From an uncultured Prevotellaceae bacterium (GTDB lineage: Bacteria; Bacteroidota; Bacteroidia; Bacteroidales; Muribaculaceae), in assembly GCA_946186575.1 (NCBI GenBank), contig CAMHNO010000005.1, forward strand, positions 1-64,000: 64,000 nucleotides of DNA. Direction: 5' to 3'. A model generated the notes under the pieces. That model had not been told where the DNA came from. It saw only the letters and a list, made by a program, of their open reading frames with translations, and did no database searches. Both the position numbers and the translations under genes were made by a program. Positions 34,380-43,248 of the stretch are shown in pieces; position 1 is the first letter of the stretch; the number at the start of each line of letters is the position of its first letter.

Positions 34380-35299
34380 GCACATCGGTAACACACAAAA
34401 TAGCATTGTGCCTCATCGCTGCACTGATAACGCTGCCGATGCTTGCACAGGAGCAGCAAGAGCGCAAAGTGACTCCTGTGAAACCCACAACTAACAAGGT
34501 GCTCACACCACCCAAAGGCACATCGGAAGACATTATTAACCAGTACCTTACTGGCGACACCGCTCAAGCTCGAGCCAAGGAACGCAAAGACTCGCTTGCT
34601 AAGATATATCCGCGCTACCCAAAGCTCAACGAGCTGAGGCTTGGATTGAACTTTGGCGACTTGCTCATGATGGCATTTGGACAAAAACACGCATCGGTCG
34701 ACGTGAGCGCCACTCTTAACATGTGGAACAGGTTCCAACCAGTGGCGGTGCTGGGTTTTGGACGTGCTAAGGACAGCCCCATCGACATGAACTTCACTTA
34801 CAGCGGCAAACTATCGCCCTACTTCAAACTTGGCGCAAACTACAACTTCCTGTTCAAGAGCGACCCACAATATCAACTATATGCCGGTGTAAGGCTTGGA
34901 ATGTCGGCCTTCAAATATGATGTGACAGATGTCACGGTAAACAACCCATATTGGGGCGAAATCAACCAGAGCTACGAGCTGCGTGGTTTGAGCGCAAATG
35001 CCTTGTGGGGTGAACTTCTCGCCGGCCTTAAGGTGGGCATCAAGGGCAACTGGGCACTGGGATGGGAAGTGAAATATCACGGCATCTTCAAGGAGAAGAA
35101 AAATGCCAGCGGCAAACCATGGTACATCCCCGGCTACGGAACTCGTAATGGCAACTGGGCATTCGGAATCTCGCTCTTCTACACCATTCCGCTCAACCGC
35201 GACCGCTGGCCAGTGAAGGAAGATAAGAACAAGGCCAAACAAGCCAATCAAGGTAATCAAGACAATGCCAACCAGGTGCGACCTCCCATAAAAAATTGA
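34376..35299 (+). CDS. DUF6048-type outer-membrane barrel
   Basis: 307 residues. Signal peptide ending MLAQ, then a disordered Lys/Pro/Thr-rich stretch. From about residue 80 it shows alternating hydrophobic strands with turns (LRLGLNFGDLLMM, FKLGANYNFLFK, YQLYAGVRLGMSAF, ALGWEVKYHGIF, WAFGISLFYTIPLN), as in an eight- to ten-stranded beta barrel. The end is a polar Lys/Gln/Asn tail. Translationally coupled to the DUF6452 lipoprotein, so the two probably act together at the outer membrane. Confidence 0.75.
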   Translation: MSTSVTHKIALCLIAALITLPMLAQEQQERKVTPVKPTTNKVLTPPKGTSEDIINQYLTGDTAQARAKERKDSLAKIYPRYPKLNELRLGLNFGDLLMMAFGQKHASVDVSATLNMWNRFQPVAVLGFGRAKDSPIDMNFTYSGKLSPYFKLGANYNFLFKSDPQYQLYAGVRLGMSAFKYDVTDVTVNNPYWGEINQSYELRGLSANALWGELLAGLKVGIKGNWALGWEVKYHGIFKEKKNASGKPWYIPGYGTRNGNWAFGISLFYTIPLNRDRWPVKEDKNKAKQANQGNQDNANQVRPPIKN

Positions 35300-35302
35300 C
35301 TC

Positions 35303-36277
35303 ATGATCACTGCCACCAACTTTAACCACATCAACAGCATCGTGGCCTATTTGCGACGTGTGCCCTATGACATTGCCCCAAAACGGCTCTACGATGGTCG
35401 CACCCTTTATCAAGGATACGTCGCTGGCGATGATACGAGCTTCGACACGTGTTTTGACTCTCGAGTCTACAATCACTTCATTGCCACGGGAAAGATGACG
35501 AAGATTGTTGAAGAATCGTTGGCCAGAGCCTTTCATGACCATGCGATGCACACGGCGTTGAACGATTTTTTCAAGGAGCACGACAGTCACCGCTGCGTGG
35601 GTGTGATGGGAGGACATGCGCTCAAGCGTGACGATGAGGCCTACCGCACCATAACGCTGCTGAGCAAGCAACTCACCGAGCGGGGATTTGTCATGATTAG
35701 CGGCGGCGGACCTGGTGCCATGGAAGCCACGCACCTGGGTGCATGGATGGCAGGCAGGAGCATGGCCGAGGCCGACGATGCGTTAAGCATTCTGGCCCAA
35801 GCCCCAACCTTTCATAGCTGTGAATGGATGCATACTGCCTTTCAGGTAATGGAGAAATATGAGCAGTCGCGGTATGTGAGCTTGGGCATACCCACATGGC
35901 TTTACGGTCACGAGCCTTCGACACCCTTAGCTACCCACATTGCCAAGTTCTTCGACAACAGCATCCGCGAGGACAGCATTCTTACACTGGCCTACGGAGG
36001 AATCATCTATGCCCCGGGCAGCGCGGGCACGATGCAGGAGATTTTTCAAGAAGCAGTGCAAAACCACTATCTGTCGTTTGGTTTCTCGAGTCCAATGATA
36101 TTTCTTGGCACGAAATTCTGGAGCACAGAAATGCCCGTCTATCCGCTACTTAAGAGCTTGATGGAGACGGGCAAATATAAGAACTTGAGATTAACTATCA
36201 CCGACGATTGTGCTCAAGTGATTAAGGAGCTTGAAGCCTTTGTCAAAGAGCTACCAGCCAATAGCAACAAAGATTAA
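35303..36277 (+). CDS. LOG-family (TIGR00730-like) nucleotide-binding protein
   Basis: 324 residues. The Rossmann core has VGVMGGHALKRDD, MISGGGPGAMEATHLGA and the PGG.GT..E-type signature in variant form, APGSAGTMQEIFQEA. LOG proteins are lysine decarboxylase-like folds that include cytokinin riboside monophosphate phosphoribohydrolases and nucleotide 5'-monophosphate glycosidases. The N-terminal 90 residues are an extension. The variant motif leaves the catalytic Glu in place, so activity is plausible. Three bases after the DUF6048 gene. Confidence 0.8.
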   Translation: MITATNFNHINSIVAYLRRVPYDIAPKRLYDGRTLYQGYVAGDDTSFDTCFDSRVYNHFIATGKMTKIVEESLARAFHDHAMHTALNDFFKEHDSHRCVGVMGGHALKRDDEAYRTITLLSKQLTERGFVMISGGGPGAMEATHLGAWMAGRSMAEADDALSILAQAPTFHSCEWMHTAFQVMEKYEQSRYVSLGIPTWLYGHEPSTPLATHIAKFFDNSIREDSILTLAYGGIIYAPGSAGTMQEIFQEAVQNHYLSFGFSSPMIFLGTKFWSTEMPVYPLLKSLMETGKYKNLRLTITDDCAQVIKELEAFVKELPANSNKD

Positions 36278-36370
36278 CTCAAGTTTTTGAATCTTCTGAG
36301 AAACGCAATGGCAGGGACAGACCATACTCCACCAATGCGAATGTGAGCTTTTTATCCAATCTTGAATCTC

Positions 36371-37321
36371 TTATTCTTCCACTCTCAGACTTGCGAGAGC
36401 TTGGTCGTACTCGAAAATCAGACGTTGCATCACCGTTGCCACTGGCTCAATGTCGTTGCCATTGAGCAGCGATGCCGCTTGGCCTATCTCGAGCTCGCCA
36501 TTTTTGATGTCTCCATCAAAGATGCCCACTTTGGTTTTCCCTATTCCTATTATCTCAAGGAGCTCCTCGGGGCTGGCGCCACGATTCTCGGCCTCTTCTA
36601 TCGCGTCATAAAACCCGCCTTTAACCAGGCGCGTGGGAGAGAGCTTGCGCAGCAACAGCTTTGTATCGCCTTCCTTCAGGTCAAGGCAGCGACGCTTGAA
36701 AGCCTCGTGTGCGCCACTCTCCTGAGTCAGAGCAAAGAGGGTGCCTATCTGCACTCCCTCGGCACCAAGCACTCGAGCAGCCAGCATTGCCTCGCCGCTT
36801 GCTATGCCACCGGCTGCAATCAGAGGCAGATGAGTGGCGCGGCGAGCAGCAGGTATCAGGCACATGGTTGTGGTCTCCTCCTTGCCGTTATGTCCGCCTG
36901 CCTCAAATCCTTCGGCAACCACTGCATCGACTCCTGCCTCCTCACATTTGCGAGCAAATGTCGACGAAGCCACTACATGAGCAACCTTGATGCCACGTTC
37001 GTGCAGCCAGCCGGTCCACTTTTTAGGGCTTCCAGCACTGGTGAACACCACTGGGACCTGCTCTTGCGCTATCACTTCCATCATCTCGGCGCTATTAGGT
37101 TTCATTAATGGTACGTTAACGCCAAATGGCCGGGAAGTGGCGGCTTTGCACTTGGCAATGTGCTCTTGAAGCACCTCGGGAGTCATCGATCCAGCACCTA
37201 TCAGTCCCAATCCACCTGACTCCGACACCGCCGCAGCCAGTCGCCATCCACTGCACCACACCATGCCGCCGGCAATGATGGGATATTCAATTCCAAAAAG
37301 ATTAGTTATTCTGTTATTCAT
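36371..37321 (-). CDS. Nitronate monooxygenase / FabK-like flavin enzyme
   Basis: 316 residues. FMN-dependent TIM barrel starting ITNLFGIEYPIIAGGMVWCSG. FGVNVPL, VVAEGFEAGGHNG, LIAAGGIASGEAMLAARVLGAEGVQIGTLFA are the phosphate- and flavin-binding elements shared by nitronate monooxygenases and FabK enoyl-ACP reductases. Sequence alone does not separate the two. It has its own -7 box and no cotranscribed neighbours. Confidence 0.88.
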   Translation of the reverse strand: MNNRITNLFGIEYPIIAGGMVWCSGWRLAAAVSESGGLGLIGAGSMTPEVLQEHIAKCKAATSRPFGVNVPLMKPNSAEMMEVIAQEQVPVVFTSAGSPKKWTGWLHERGIKVAHVVASSTFARKCEEAGVDAVVAEGFEAGGHNGKEETTTMCLIPAARRATHLPLIAAGGIASGEAMLAARVLGAEGVQIGTLFALTQESGAHEAFKRRCLDLKEGDTKLLLRKLSPTRLVKGGFYDAIEEAENRGASPEELLEIIGIGKTKVGIFDGDIKNGELEIGQAASLLNGNDIEPVATVMQRLIFEYDQALASLRVEE

Positions 37322-37350
37322 TTTTTAGTTTATTTTTTGTTATTATTGTT

Positions 37351-37358
37351 CAAAATTA
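37351..37358 (-). promoter_or_regulatory. -7 box for the nitronate monooxygenase-like gene
   Basis: Minus strand TAATTTTG, 30 nt before ATG 37321; no clear TTG at -33. Confidence 0.5.
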
Positions 37359-37619
37359 CACACATTTTTTGACATTGCCACACTAAAGCATCATCTAATT
37401 GGCAAAAATGCATCACATTCACCAGTTTCCAAGAAGACCCGCTATGCTCAAAACAACTTTTTGCAACAATTTTGCGCATACGATTACCTAACTTAATGTG
37501 CTTGATAATAATAAAATAGCATGCACACAGAAGCGCAACATTGATTGAAGTGCGATGCTGGATTATGCCCCACGATGCGCCAGCCCATCTCAGTGCAACA
37601 GGCAAAGCAATAACTAATA

Positions 37620-37733
37620 CTATAAGGACTGCGTGCCACCAGGCAGAACCGAGTGAGTGATGAGCACGCACAGGCACGCAAAAGAACGGATGGCATCTAT
37701 CCAATAAAGTCTGCTGGGGTCGTTGTTCTCCAT
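37620..37733 (-). pseudogene. Acyltransferase-3 family remnant
   Basis: From ATG 37733 the minus strand reads MENNDPSRLYWIDAIRS then FACLCVLITHSVLPGGT, the unmistakable opening of an OafA-type acyltransferase (RLYWIDAIR...ITHS), and stops at 37622-37620. Frames downstream to about 37440 still encode hydrophobic, membrane-like peptides (VLIVLVIALPVALRWAG, SINVALLCACYFIIIKH), but no continuous match. So a gene of about 330 residues has been reduced to a fragment. An intact relative is at 51313-52323. Nothing else is supported in 37359-37758. Confidence 0.65.
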
Positions 37734-37758
37734 TGAGCAATTATTTTATACTGACATT

Positions 37759-38850
37759 TTAACTGGGCTGGATGGTTGCGACAATATACTCCGAGCGAGT
37801 GCCTATGCGGTACTTGCCGCCCCAGATGCCAAGCCCGGAGCTCACGTAGTATTGTGTATTGCCTTTCTTGTATGAGCCCCACGCGTCCTCATACATCGAG
37901 TGCACCAGCAGACTCACAGGCCACACCTGCCCCTCATGGGTGTGGCCGCTGAACTGGAAGTCCACTCCATTCTGCTGCGACTCTTCAAGGTGATAGGGCT
38001 GATGGTCGAGCAAAATGATGAACTTGCTGCGATCCACTCCCTCAAGCAACTGAGCAGTGGTCTTGCGCTTGAAATTGGAACGGTCGTCACGCCCGGCTAT
38101 CACAAGGTCGCCCACTGTGAGCGTAGTGTCGCGCAGCAGGGTGACACCCGCCCGATTGTAGAAGTCGAGTGCGCGGTCTATTCCCATTATATACTCATGG
38201 TTGCCCAGGCAAGCCACCACTGGTGCTCGGAGCTGGTGGAAAGCCGCCGCCATGTTTTCCTCGAGCAGCGGCCTGACGTAGCCGTCAATTATGTCGCCCG
38301 CAACAAGTATTAGGTCGGGGTTCTCGGCGTTAATCATCTTCACCCACAGCTGCCACTCAGCATTGCGATTGTGATAGCCTAAATGCAAGTCGCTGACCAT
38401 AATCACTCGCATGGGTTTGGACATGGTTTTGCTTGTTTTGACTGTCAACGGCTGGCGAACTTTGTTGTGATAATGGATGTTGCCATAGATGAGCAAGCCA
38501 GCCATCACGACAGTGATGCCACTCGACATCCACGCATTGCTGTGCAACCATTGCTTGGGCACAAGGTGGACAACCCGTCCCACATCGAGCACTACAAAGA
38601 TTATGAGAAGATAAAGAAAAACAATGAGCCATGAAGTGCCAACGTCGTAGGCCACCGATGCCAAGCTCAGCGGCATGCGGTCGAAAGCTCCAAAAAGGCC
38701 TACAATCATCATAACGAGCGATGCTGCCATAACGACCACAACCGTCCATCGCGCCCATGACGGCAAGGCAAGCACTTGATAAACATGCCACAAGACATAG
38801 CCATGAGCAAGCAGCGCCACAAGAATTATCACAATAAATCCCATTCTCAT
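37759..38850 (-). CDS. Membrane-anchored metallophosphoesterase (YkuE/YaeI-like)
   Basis: 363 residues from ATG 38850 (a TTG at 38865 is possible). Four membrane segments in the first 140 residues, then a calcineurin-like domain: VSDLHLGYHN, AGDIIDG, CLGNHEY, LLDHQP and FSGHTHEGQVWP supply the dinuclear metal ligands. YkuE/YaeI-type proteins are linked to hydrolysis of lipid phosphates such as UDP-diacylglucosamine-like substrates, but the substrate here is open. Divergent from the nitroreductase-like gene. Confidence 0.9.
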   Translation of the reverse strand: MRMGFIVIILVALLAHGYVLWHVYQVLALPSWARWTVVVVMAASLVMMIVGLFGAFDRMPLSLASVAYDVGTSWLIVFLYLLIIFVVLDVGRVVHLVPKQWLHSNAWMSSGITVVMAGLLIYGNIHYHNKVRQPLTVKTSKTMSKPMRVIMVSDLHLGYHNRNAEWQLWVKMINAENPDLILVAGDIIDGYVRPLLEENMAAAFHQLRAPVVACLGNHEYIMGIDRALDFYNRAGVTLLRDTTLTVGDLVIAGRDDRSNFKRKTTAQLLEGVDRSKFIILLDHQPYHLEESQQNGVDFQFSGHTHEGQVWPVSLLVHSMYEDAWGSYKKGNTQYYVSSGLGIWGGKYRIGTRSEYIVATIQPS

Positions 38851-38878
38851 AGAATCGATTAACAAGTAAAAATATGTG

Positions 38879-38886
38879 CAAATTTA
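38879..38886 (-). promoter_or_regulatory. -7 box for the metallophosphoesterase gene
   Basis: Minus strand TAAATTTG about 29 nt before ATG 38850. It faces away from the TAAATTTG at 38940, so the 120-bp gap is a divergent promoter region. Confidence 0.6.
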
Positions 38887-38939
38887 GTCATTTTAATTTT
38901 TATTCACGTCATCAACATCGTTTTTTCAAGATTATTCAT

Positions 38940-38947
38940 TAAATTTG
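38940..38947 (+). promoter_or_regulatory. -7 box for the nitroreductase-like gene
   Basis: TAAATTTG 22 nt before ATG 38970. A related word (CAAATTTACC) repeats just after it. Confidence 0.6.
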
Positions 38948-38969
38948 TCCCAAATTTACCATTTACATT

Positions 38970-39572
38970 ATGAGAACTTACAAATTATTCTTTTTAGTGA
39001 TAATAACGCTTATGGCAAGTTTTTCAATTTACGCCGAGGAGCTCCCAGCTCCACACACCACAGGTGGCCAACCACTGATGAAAGTCATTGGCGACCGCAA
39101 GTCGAGCCGCGACTACAAGGCAGGCGCCACGGTCAGCAAGCAAGACCTGAGCAACATGCTGTGGGCGGCTTGGGGCGTGACCCACGACGGCAAGCACACA
39201 GTAGCCACCGCAATGAATCGCCAGGAACTTGTGATATATGTAATCACTCCCACCGAGGCGAGCCTGTACAACCCTGAGGACAACACCCTCACCGTGGTCA
39301 ACACAGGCGACTTCCGCAAGCTGGCCACAATGCAAGACTTTGCAGCAATAGCGCCCATCAACATAGTGCTTGCCGTCGACACCAGCAAGCAGGACAAGCC
39401 AGAGTTCCAAGGCTACACTGCAGGTGCCGCATCGCAAAACATATACTTGTACTGCGCCCAAGCAGGACTGAAAACGGTGGTTCGCGCAGGCTATGACCGC
39501 GAAAAGCTGCCACAAGCATTGAAGCTGCCTGCCAGCCAACGCATCATGCTCGTTCAGACTGTGGGCAAATAA
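38970..39572 (+). CDS. Exported nitroreductase-fold protein (SagB/ThcOx-like)
   Basis: 200 residues. Signal peptide MRTYKLFFLVIITLMASFSIYA. The nitroreductase pattern is seen in GDRKSSRDYKAGATVSKQDLSNMLWAAWGV (R-S-R-Y/D FMN phosphate site), AGAASQNIYLYCAQAGLKTVVRAGYD and a final ASQRIMLVQTVG. FMN-bound redox enzymes of this fold are usually cytoplasmic; a signal peptide implies export of the apo or holo form. It precedes the DUF5715 gene by 30 bp, likely one transcript. Confidence 0.85.
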   Translation: MRTYKLFFLVIITLMASFSIYAEELPAPHTTGGQPLMKVIGDRKSSRDYKAGATVSKQDLSNMLWAAWGVTHDGKHTVATAMNRQELVIYVITPTEASLYNPEDNTLTVVNTGDFRKLATMQDFAAIAPINIVLAVDTSKQDKPEFQGYTAGAASQNIYLYCAQAGLKTVVRAGYDREKLPQALKLPASQRIMLVQTVGK

Positions 39573-39602
39573 AGCACACAACAAAAGCATAAACAACTTA
39601 TC

Positions 39603-40370
39603 ATGTCATCATCAAAATCCATTATAGCCGTTATCACCGCTCTTGCTGTGATAGCTGCTCTAACGCACTCCTGCAAAGAAGAAAAGCACTATCGCGACTA
39701 CTTCGACACCAGCCAGCTCGATGTGATAGCCACCATTGGCCAATCGAAGTCGAAACTCGAAGACCATCACTTGGACTATGACACTACATGGGTTGACGCC
39801 AACGGGATGCATCACATCGCAATCGACCCGCTGCCCGACAGCTATGACAGCCTTTTCGTCGATATAAACCCAGTGCAACGCCCCCATGCCACCCGCAACG
39901 GCATTGAACCCATCAAGAACTATCACGATGCCTACAGGCTGAGGCAGCCGTTGGTGAAAATCGCCACCTGCGACGCATACTATCTCGACACCCTCACCCA
40001 CTCAATGCCCTTCCTTGTGCCCAAGGCAGCGAAGGTGCTTGAAGATATTGGATGCGCCTTCACCGACTCTGTGCTGGCTCACGGCGGTAGCCCCTACCGC
40101 ATAGTGGTTACCAGCTGCACACGCACCTACCACAGTGTGGGCAAGCTGCTAAAGGTGAACCGCAACGCATCGCCCACGTCTTGCCACATGTATGGCACCA
40201 CATTCGACCTTAGCTGGACGCATTATGAGCCCTTGAACAACAACTTCCTCATCAATCGTGAGGACTTGAAGAACATTCTGGGCCATGTGCTACTCGACTT
40301 CCAGCGTAAGAACCGCTGCACCGTGCTCCATGAGCGCGGCCAGTGCTGCTTCCACATTACAGTAAAATAA
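39603..40370 (+). CDS. DUF5715-type lipoprotein, possible M15-like peptidase fold
   Basis: 255 residues. N-terminal hydrophobic segment with Cys24 (LTHSCKEE) suggests a lipoprotein. The C-terminal half has VVTSCTRTYHSVGKLLKVN, then SPTSCHMYGTTFDLSW, which matches the SxHxxGxAxD zinc-site pattern of D-Ala-D-Ala carboxypeptidase-type (M15/YcbK) proteins, and a final CCFHITV, matching their last His ligand. The family call (DUF5715) is from memory. A peptidoglycan-directed role is inferred. Confidence 0.7.
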   Translation: MSSSKSIIAVITALAVIAALTHSCKEEKHYRDYFDTSQLDVIATIGQSKSKLEDHHLDYDTTWVDANGMHHIAIDPLPDSYDSLFVDINPVQRPHATRNGIEPIKNYHDAYRLRQPLVKIATCDAYYLDTLTHSMPFLVPKAAKVLEDIGCAFTDSVLAHGGSPYRIVVTSCTRTYHSVGKLLKVNRNASPTSCHMYGTTFDLSWTHYEPLNNNFLINREDLKNILGHVLLDFQRKNRCTVLHERGQCCFHITVK

Positions 40371-40403
40371 CTTATAAATCATACAACAAACCTAATTACA
40401 AAA

Positions 40404-41138
40404 ATGACTGAACAAACTGCAATTGCCAACTATCTGAAATATACAGGCAAGAAATCGTTCAATTTCACAACTGCACTCATCGACATGGACGGAGTGCTGT
40501 TCGACTCAATGAAAAATCACACCCGCGCCTGGGTGAAACTTATGAAAAAGAACGGCATCAAGTGCACACGCGATGAGTTCTACATGTATGAAGGCATGAC
40601 TGGCCGCGACATCATCAAGATGAAATTTAAAAATGGCGCCGGCAAGAACATCACCGACGATGAGGCTCAAGCGCTTTACAAGGTCAAGACCCGCTACTTC
40701 ACCGAGCTGGGCGACGTTGAAACAATAGATGGCACCCTCGAGGTGCTCCAAGCTTTGCGCAAGGCTGGCATCAAGTGTGTGTTGGTCACCGGATCTGGCA
40801 CACAATCAATGCTCGAGCGTGTTGACAGAGACTATCCCGAGATCTTCGACGAGCAGCGCATCACCGCTGTAGATGTCAAGCGCGGCAAGCCCAACCCTGA
40901 ACCCTACCTCAAAGCTATGGTCAAGGTTGGTGTCCAGCCCAACGAGTGCATCGTGCTCGAGAATGCCCCACTTGGAGTTCAGGCTGGTCACACAGCAGGC
41001 TGCTTCACTATTGGGGTAACCACCGGTCCCATCCCCGAGAAAGACATGTACAAGGCTGGTGCCGACATGGTCTACAAAGACATGGCAACCCTGCTCGCAG
41101 CTCTCCCCGAGCTGGAGAAAGCCTTCAATGCCCAGTAA
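40404..41138 (+). CDS. HAD-superfamily phosphatase (phosphoglycolate phosphatase/beta-PGM-like)
   Basis: 244 residues. Motif I DMDGVLFDS (Asp27 nucleophile, Asp29), motif II LVTGSG, motif III Lys in VKRGKPNPEPYL and motif IV VLENAPLGVQAG. The alpha-helical cap of type C1 lies between residues 35 and 105 (MTGRDIIKMKFK). Subfamily I-A enzymes act on phosphorylated sugars or phosphoglycolate. The stop TAA shares one base with the aroB start (TAATG), indicating tight coupling. Confidence 0.9.
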   Translation: MTEQTAIANYLKYTGKKSFNFTTALIDMDGVLFDSMKNHTRAWVKLMKKNGIKCTRDEFYMYEGMTGRDIIKMKFKNGAGKNITDDEAQALYKVKTRYFTELGDVETIDGTLEVLQALRKAGIKCVLVTGSGTQSMLERVDRDYPEIFDEQRITAVDVKRGKPNPEPYLKAMVKVGVQPNECIVLENAPLGVQAGHTAGCFTIGVTTGPIPEKDMYKAGADMVYKDMATLLAALPELEKAFNAQ

Positions 41139-42190
41139 TGTCGCAGCACATCATCTACAGCAATCAAGTTGATGCCACCCTCAGCGCCGTGATTGAGGGT
41201 GGCAATTACCATAATGTGGCGGTTCTTGTTGACCAGAACACCCGTCAGCACGTGCTGCCCATGCTTGCCAGCAGCCTTGAAAAGGCTATGGTGATTGAAA
41301 TTCCAGCTGGCGACGAGCACAAGACCCTCAACAGCCTGATTAGTGTGTGGGAGGCATTAGAAAGCTGTGGCGCCACTCGCCAGTCGCTGCTCGTGAACCT
41401 GGGTGGCGGCATGGTCACCGACTTGGGCGGTCTTGCGGCTGCCACGTTCAAGCGCGGCATAGCTTGTGTCAACGTCCCCACCACCCTGCTCGGTGCCGTC
41501 GATGCTGCCGTGGGTGGCAAGACTGGCATCAACTTCATGGGCTTGAAAAACGAGATAGGCACCTTTGCCCCTGCCCGCCACGTGATAATTAGCACCTGCT
41601 TCTTCTCGACCCTCCGGCACGAAGATATTCTCTCGGGCTATGCCGAGATGCTAAAGCATGCCATACTGAACAGTTGTCACGAATTCACAGCACTTTTAGA
41701 CCAAGACTTGAATGCAACAGACAGCGACCATCTGCTCGAGCGTCTCAAGGCCTCGGTCAAGTTAAAAGAAGACATTGTAAATAAAGACCCCACCGAGCAA
41801 GGCTTGCGCAAAGCCCTAAATCTGGGGCACACAGTGGGGCATGCCTTGGAAAGCCATGCCTTGGAAACTGGATCGCCCGTTGCCCACGGCTATGCCGTGG
41901 CGTGGGGACTGGTTGTTGAGACTGTGCTATCACACATGATACTGGGGTTCCCAAGCGACGACCTGTACGCTCTGGCAAGTTTTGTAAAGCAAAACTATGG
42001 AGCGCCATCTGTCACATGCGAACACTACGACCGCCTCATCGCACTCATGCGCCACGACAAGAAGAGTGCTGCAGGCGAGATCAACTGCACTTTGCTGAGG
42101 CAATGCGGAGAGCCAACGATTAACAACAAAATAGATGTAGATAGTTTGCAGTCGGCTCTCGACATCATGCGCGACTTGCTGGGAGTGTAA
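41138..42190 (+). CDS. aroB: 3-dehydroquinate synthase
   Basis: 350 residues from ATG 41138; the frame is open further upstream but that overlaps the HAD gene. Second step of the shikimate pathway: DAHP to 3-dehydroquinate with NAD+ and a divalent metal. Seen: PAGDEHKTLNS, GGGMVTDLGGLAAATFKRG, PTTLLGAVDAAVGGKTGINF, KNEIGTF, the metal-ligand regions SGYAEMLKHAIL and LNLGHTVGHALE, and VAWGLVVE. Translationally coupled to the HAD gene. Other aro genes are not in this window. Confidence 0.95.
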   Translation: MSQHIIYSNQVDATLSAVIEGGNYHNVAVLVDQNTRQHVLPMLASSLEKAMVIEIPAGDEHKTLNSLISVWEALESCGATRQSLLVNLGGGMVTDLGGLAAATFKRGIACVNVPTTLLGAVDAAVGGKTGINFMGLKNEIGTFAPARHVIISTCFFSTLRHEDILSGYAEMLKHAILNSCHEFTALLDQDLNATDSDHLLERLKASVKLKEDIVNKDPTEQGLRKALNLGHTVGHALESHALETGSPVAHGYAVAWGLVVETVLSHMILGFPSDDLYALASFVKQNYGAPSVTCEHYDRLIALMRHDKKSAAGEINCTLLRQCGEPTINNKIDVDSLQSALDIMRDLLGV

Positions 42191-42236
42191 TACTTGAGCA
42201 TTTTTTTTGTGCACTCCTCACCAACCTCCCATCCAG

Positions 42237-42271
42237 CAACTGATGCTCAACAACTGATGCTCAACAACTGA
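42237..42271 (+). repeat. 14-bp tandem repeat (2 x 7)
   Basis: CAACTGATGCTCAA occurs at 42237-42250 and 42251-42264, with a third half copy (CAACTGA) to 42271. The period is twice seven, in line with the other intergenic heptamer arrays. Confidence 0.8.
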
Positions 42272-42292
42272 CCCTCGACAAACTCACTTTAC

Positions 42293-42339
42293 AACATTAC
42301 GCCCCAAGAGGCTCATTGGTCCTTTTGGGGCGTAATGTT
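42293..42339. terminator. Bidirectional terminator between aroB and the DUF4595 gene
   Basis: AACATTACGCCCCAA (42293-42307) pairs perfectly with TTGGGGCGTAATGTT (42325-42339). A T-rich tail (GATTTT) follows on the plus strand and a T-run on the other. It separates two convergent genes. Confidence 0.9.
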
Positions 42340-42375
42340 TGATTTTCTCCTTGCTCAGAGCATTGCTGCGACACT

Positions 42376-43215
42376 CTACCTGTAGGTGTATTTCACCGTG
42401 GTTTTGGGCACCTCGCTGGTGGTGTAGCTCGTGATGTAGCCATCGCTGTCAAGGATGTAACTAATGTTGTATCGCTTAAGCACCAACTGATGAGTTTCGG
42501 GGTCTTCGGTGCCGTTTTTGAGCACAGCTCCTGGCAGCGTGGCGCTTGTGGCACCATAGTAACCTGCATTGCGCAACACCTCGCAAACGATTATTGTGAA
42601 GGTGAAGGGGTTATTTGAATTAATATCGATGCCAGCCTTGTTGGGAACCGATGTTGTGTAGTCGTAGGCAACGCTGTCGCTGTGATTGATGTCACTTACC
42701 TTCCAGTAATCGAGCCTGCCGTCGGCCCAGCCATTTGTAGTGAGTGTGGTATAAGACGGATTAACCACTTGTGCATACTCCATGTGATTACTATAGTCGT
42801 AGGCGAGCCCTGCAACAGTGCGACTGCTGCTCACGTTGGTCAAGCGAGTGAAGGCTCCCTGTGCATTGACTTCAAAGGAATAAGTCACAGGCTGAATCTT
42901 CTTTTCGCAGATGATGGCACCATTCTTGTAGTCGAAATTGATAATCTCCTTATTAGTTTCGGCTCCTGTCTTGTCGTGATAGGTAGCAGTAATCTTGCTC
43001 ACATGGTTGTTAGCGTCGTATTCGACAACTGCAACCGATGAGCCTCCATTCTCCTGACTACGCTCAATCTTTGAAATCATCTTGTGCCCTGCGGGCAGTT
43101 GAGGATAGATCATGTTAAACTCACGCGTGAAGTCAATCTTCTTTGGTTCGTCGTCGCTGCAAGCCACCATAGTCATGGCAGCCAGTGCAATTGCCAGATA
43201 TTTAAAAAATTTCAT
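42376..43215 (-). CDS. DUF4595-like lipoprotein
   Basis: 279 residues from ATG 43215. Signal peptide with lipobox (LAAMTMVACSDDE), Cys19. The mature part is made of short beta repeats of the type VVEYDANNHVSKITATYHDK and YSYDYSN-like, ending ISYILDSDGYITSYTTSE..TTVKYTYR, as in the YD/RHS-like beta sheets of DUF4595. Probably an outer-membrane lipoprotein; function unknown. Single gene with its own promoter. Confidence 0.8.
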   Translation of the reverse strand: MKFFKYLAIALAAMTMVACSDDEPKKIDFTREFNMIYPQLPAGHKMISKIERSQENGGSSVAVVEYDANNHVSKITATYHDKTGAETNKEIINFDYKNGAIICEKKIQPVTYSFEVNAQGAFTRLTNVSSSRTVAGLAYDYSNHMEYAQVVNPSYTTLTTNGWADGRLDYWKVSDINHSDSVAYDYTTSVPNKAGIDINSNNPFTFTIIVCEVLRNAGYYGATSATLPGAVLKNGTEDPETHQLVLKRYNISYILDSDGYITSYTTSEVPKTTVKYTYR

Positions 43216-43248
43216 TGCTTTTACTATTAAAATAATTATTAGTGAGCG

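Noticed and set aside
34877-35734. Open reading frame of 285 codons on the minus strand
   Set aside because: Antisense to the DUF6048 and LOG-family genes, both of which have clear protein features; no start signal or promoter.
37330-37740. 136-codon reading frame on the minus strand
   Set aside because: Its start is in a different frame from the acyltransferase N-terminus and its end overlaps the promoter of the next gene; better explained as decayed sequence.
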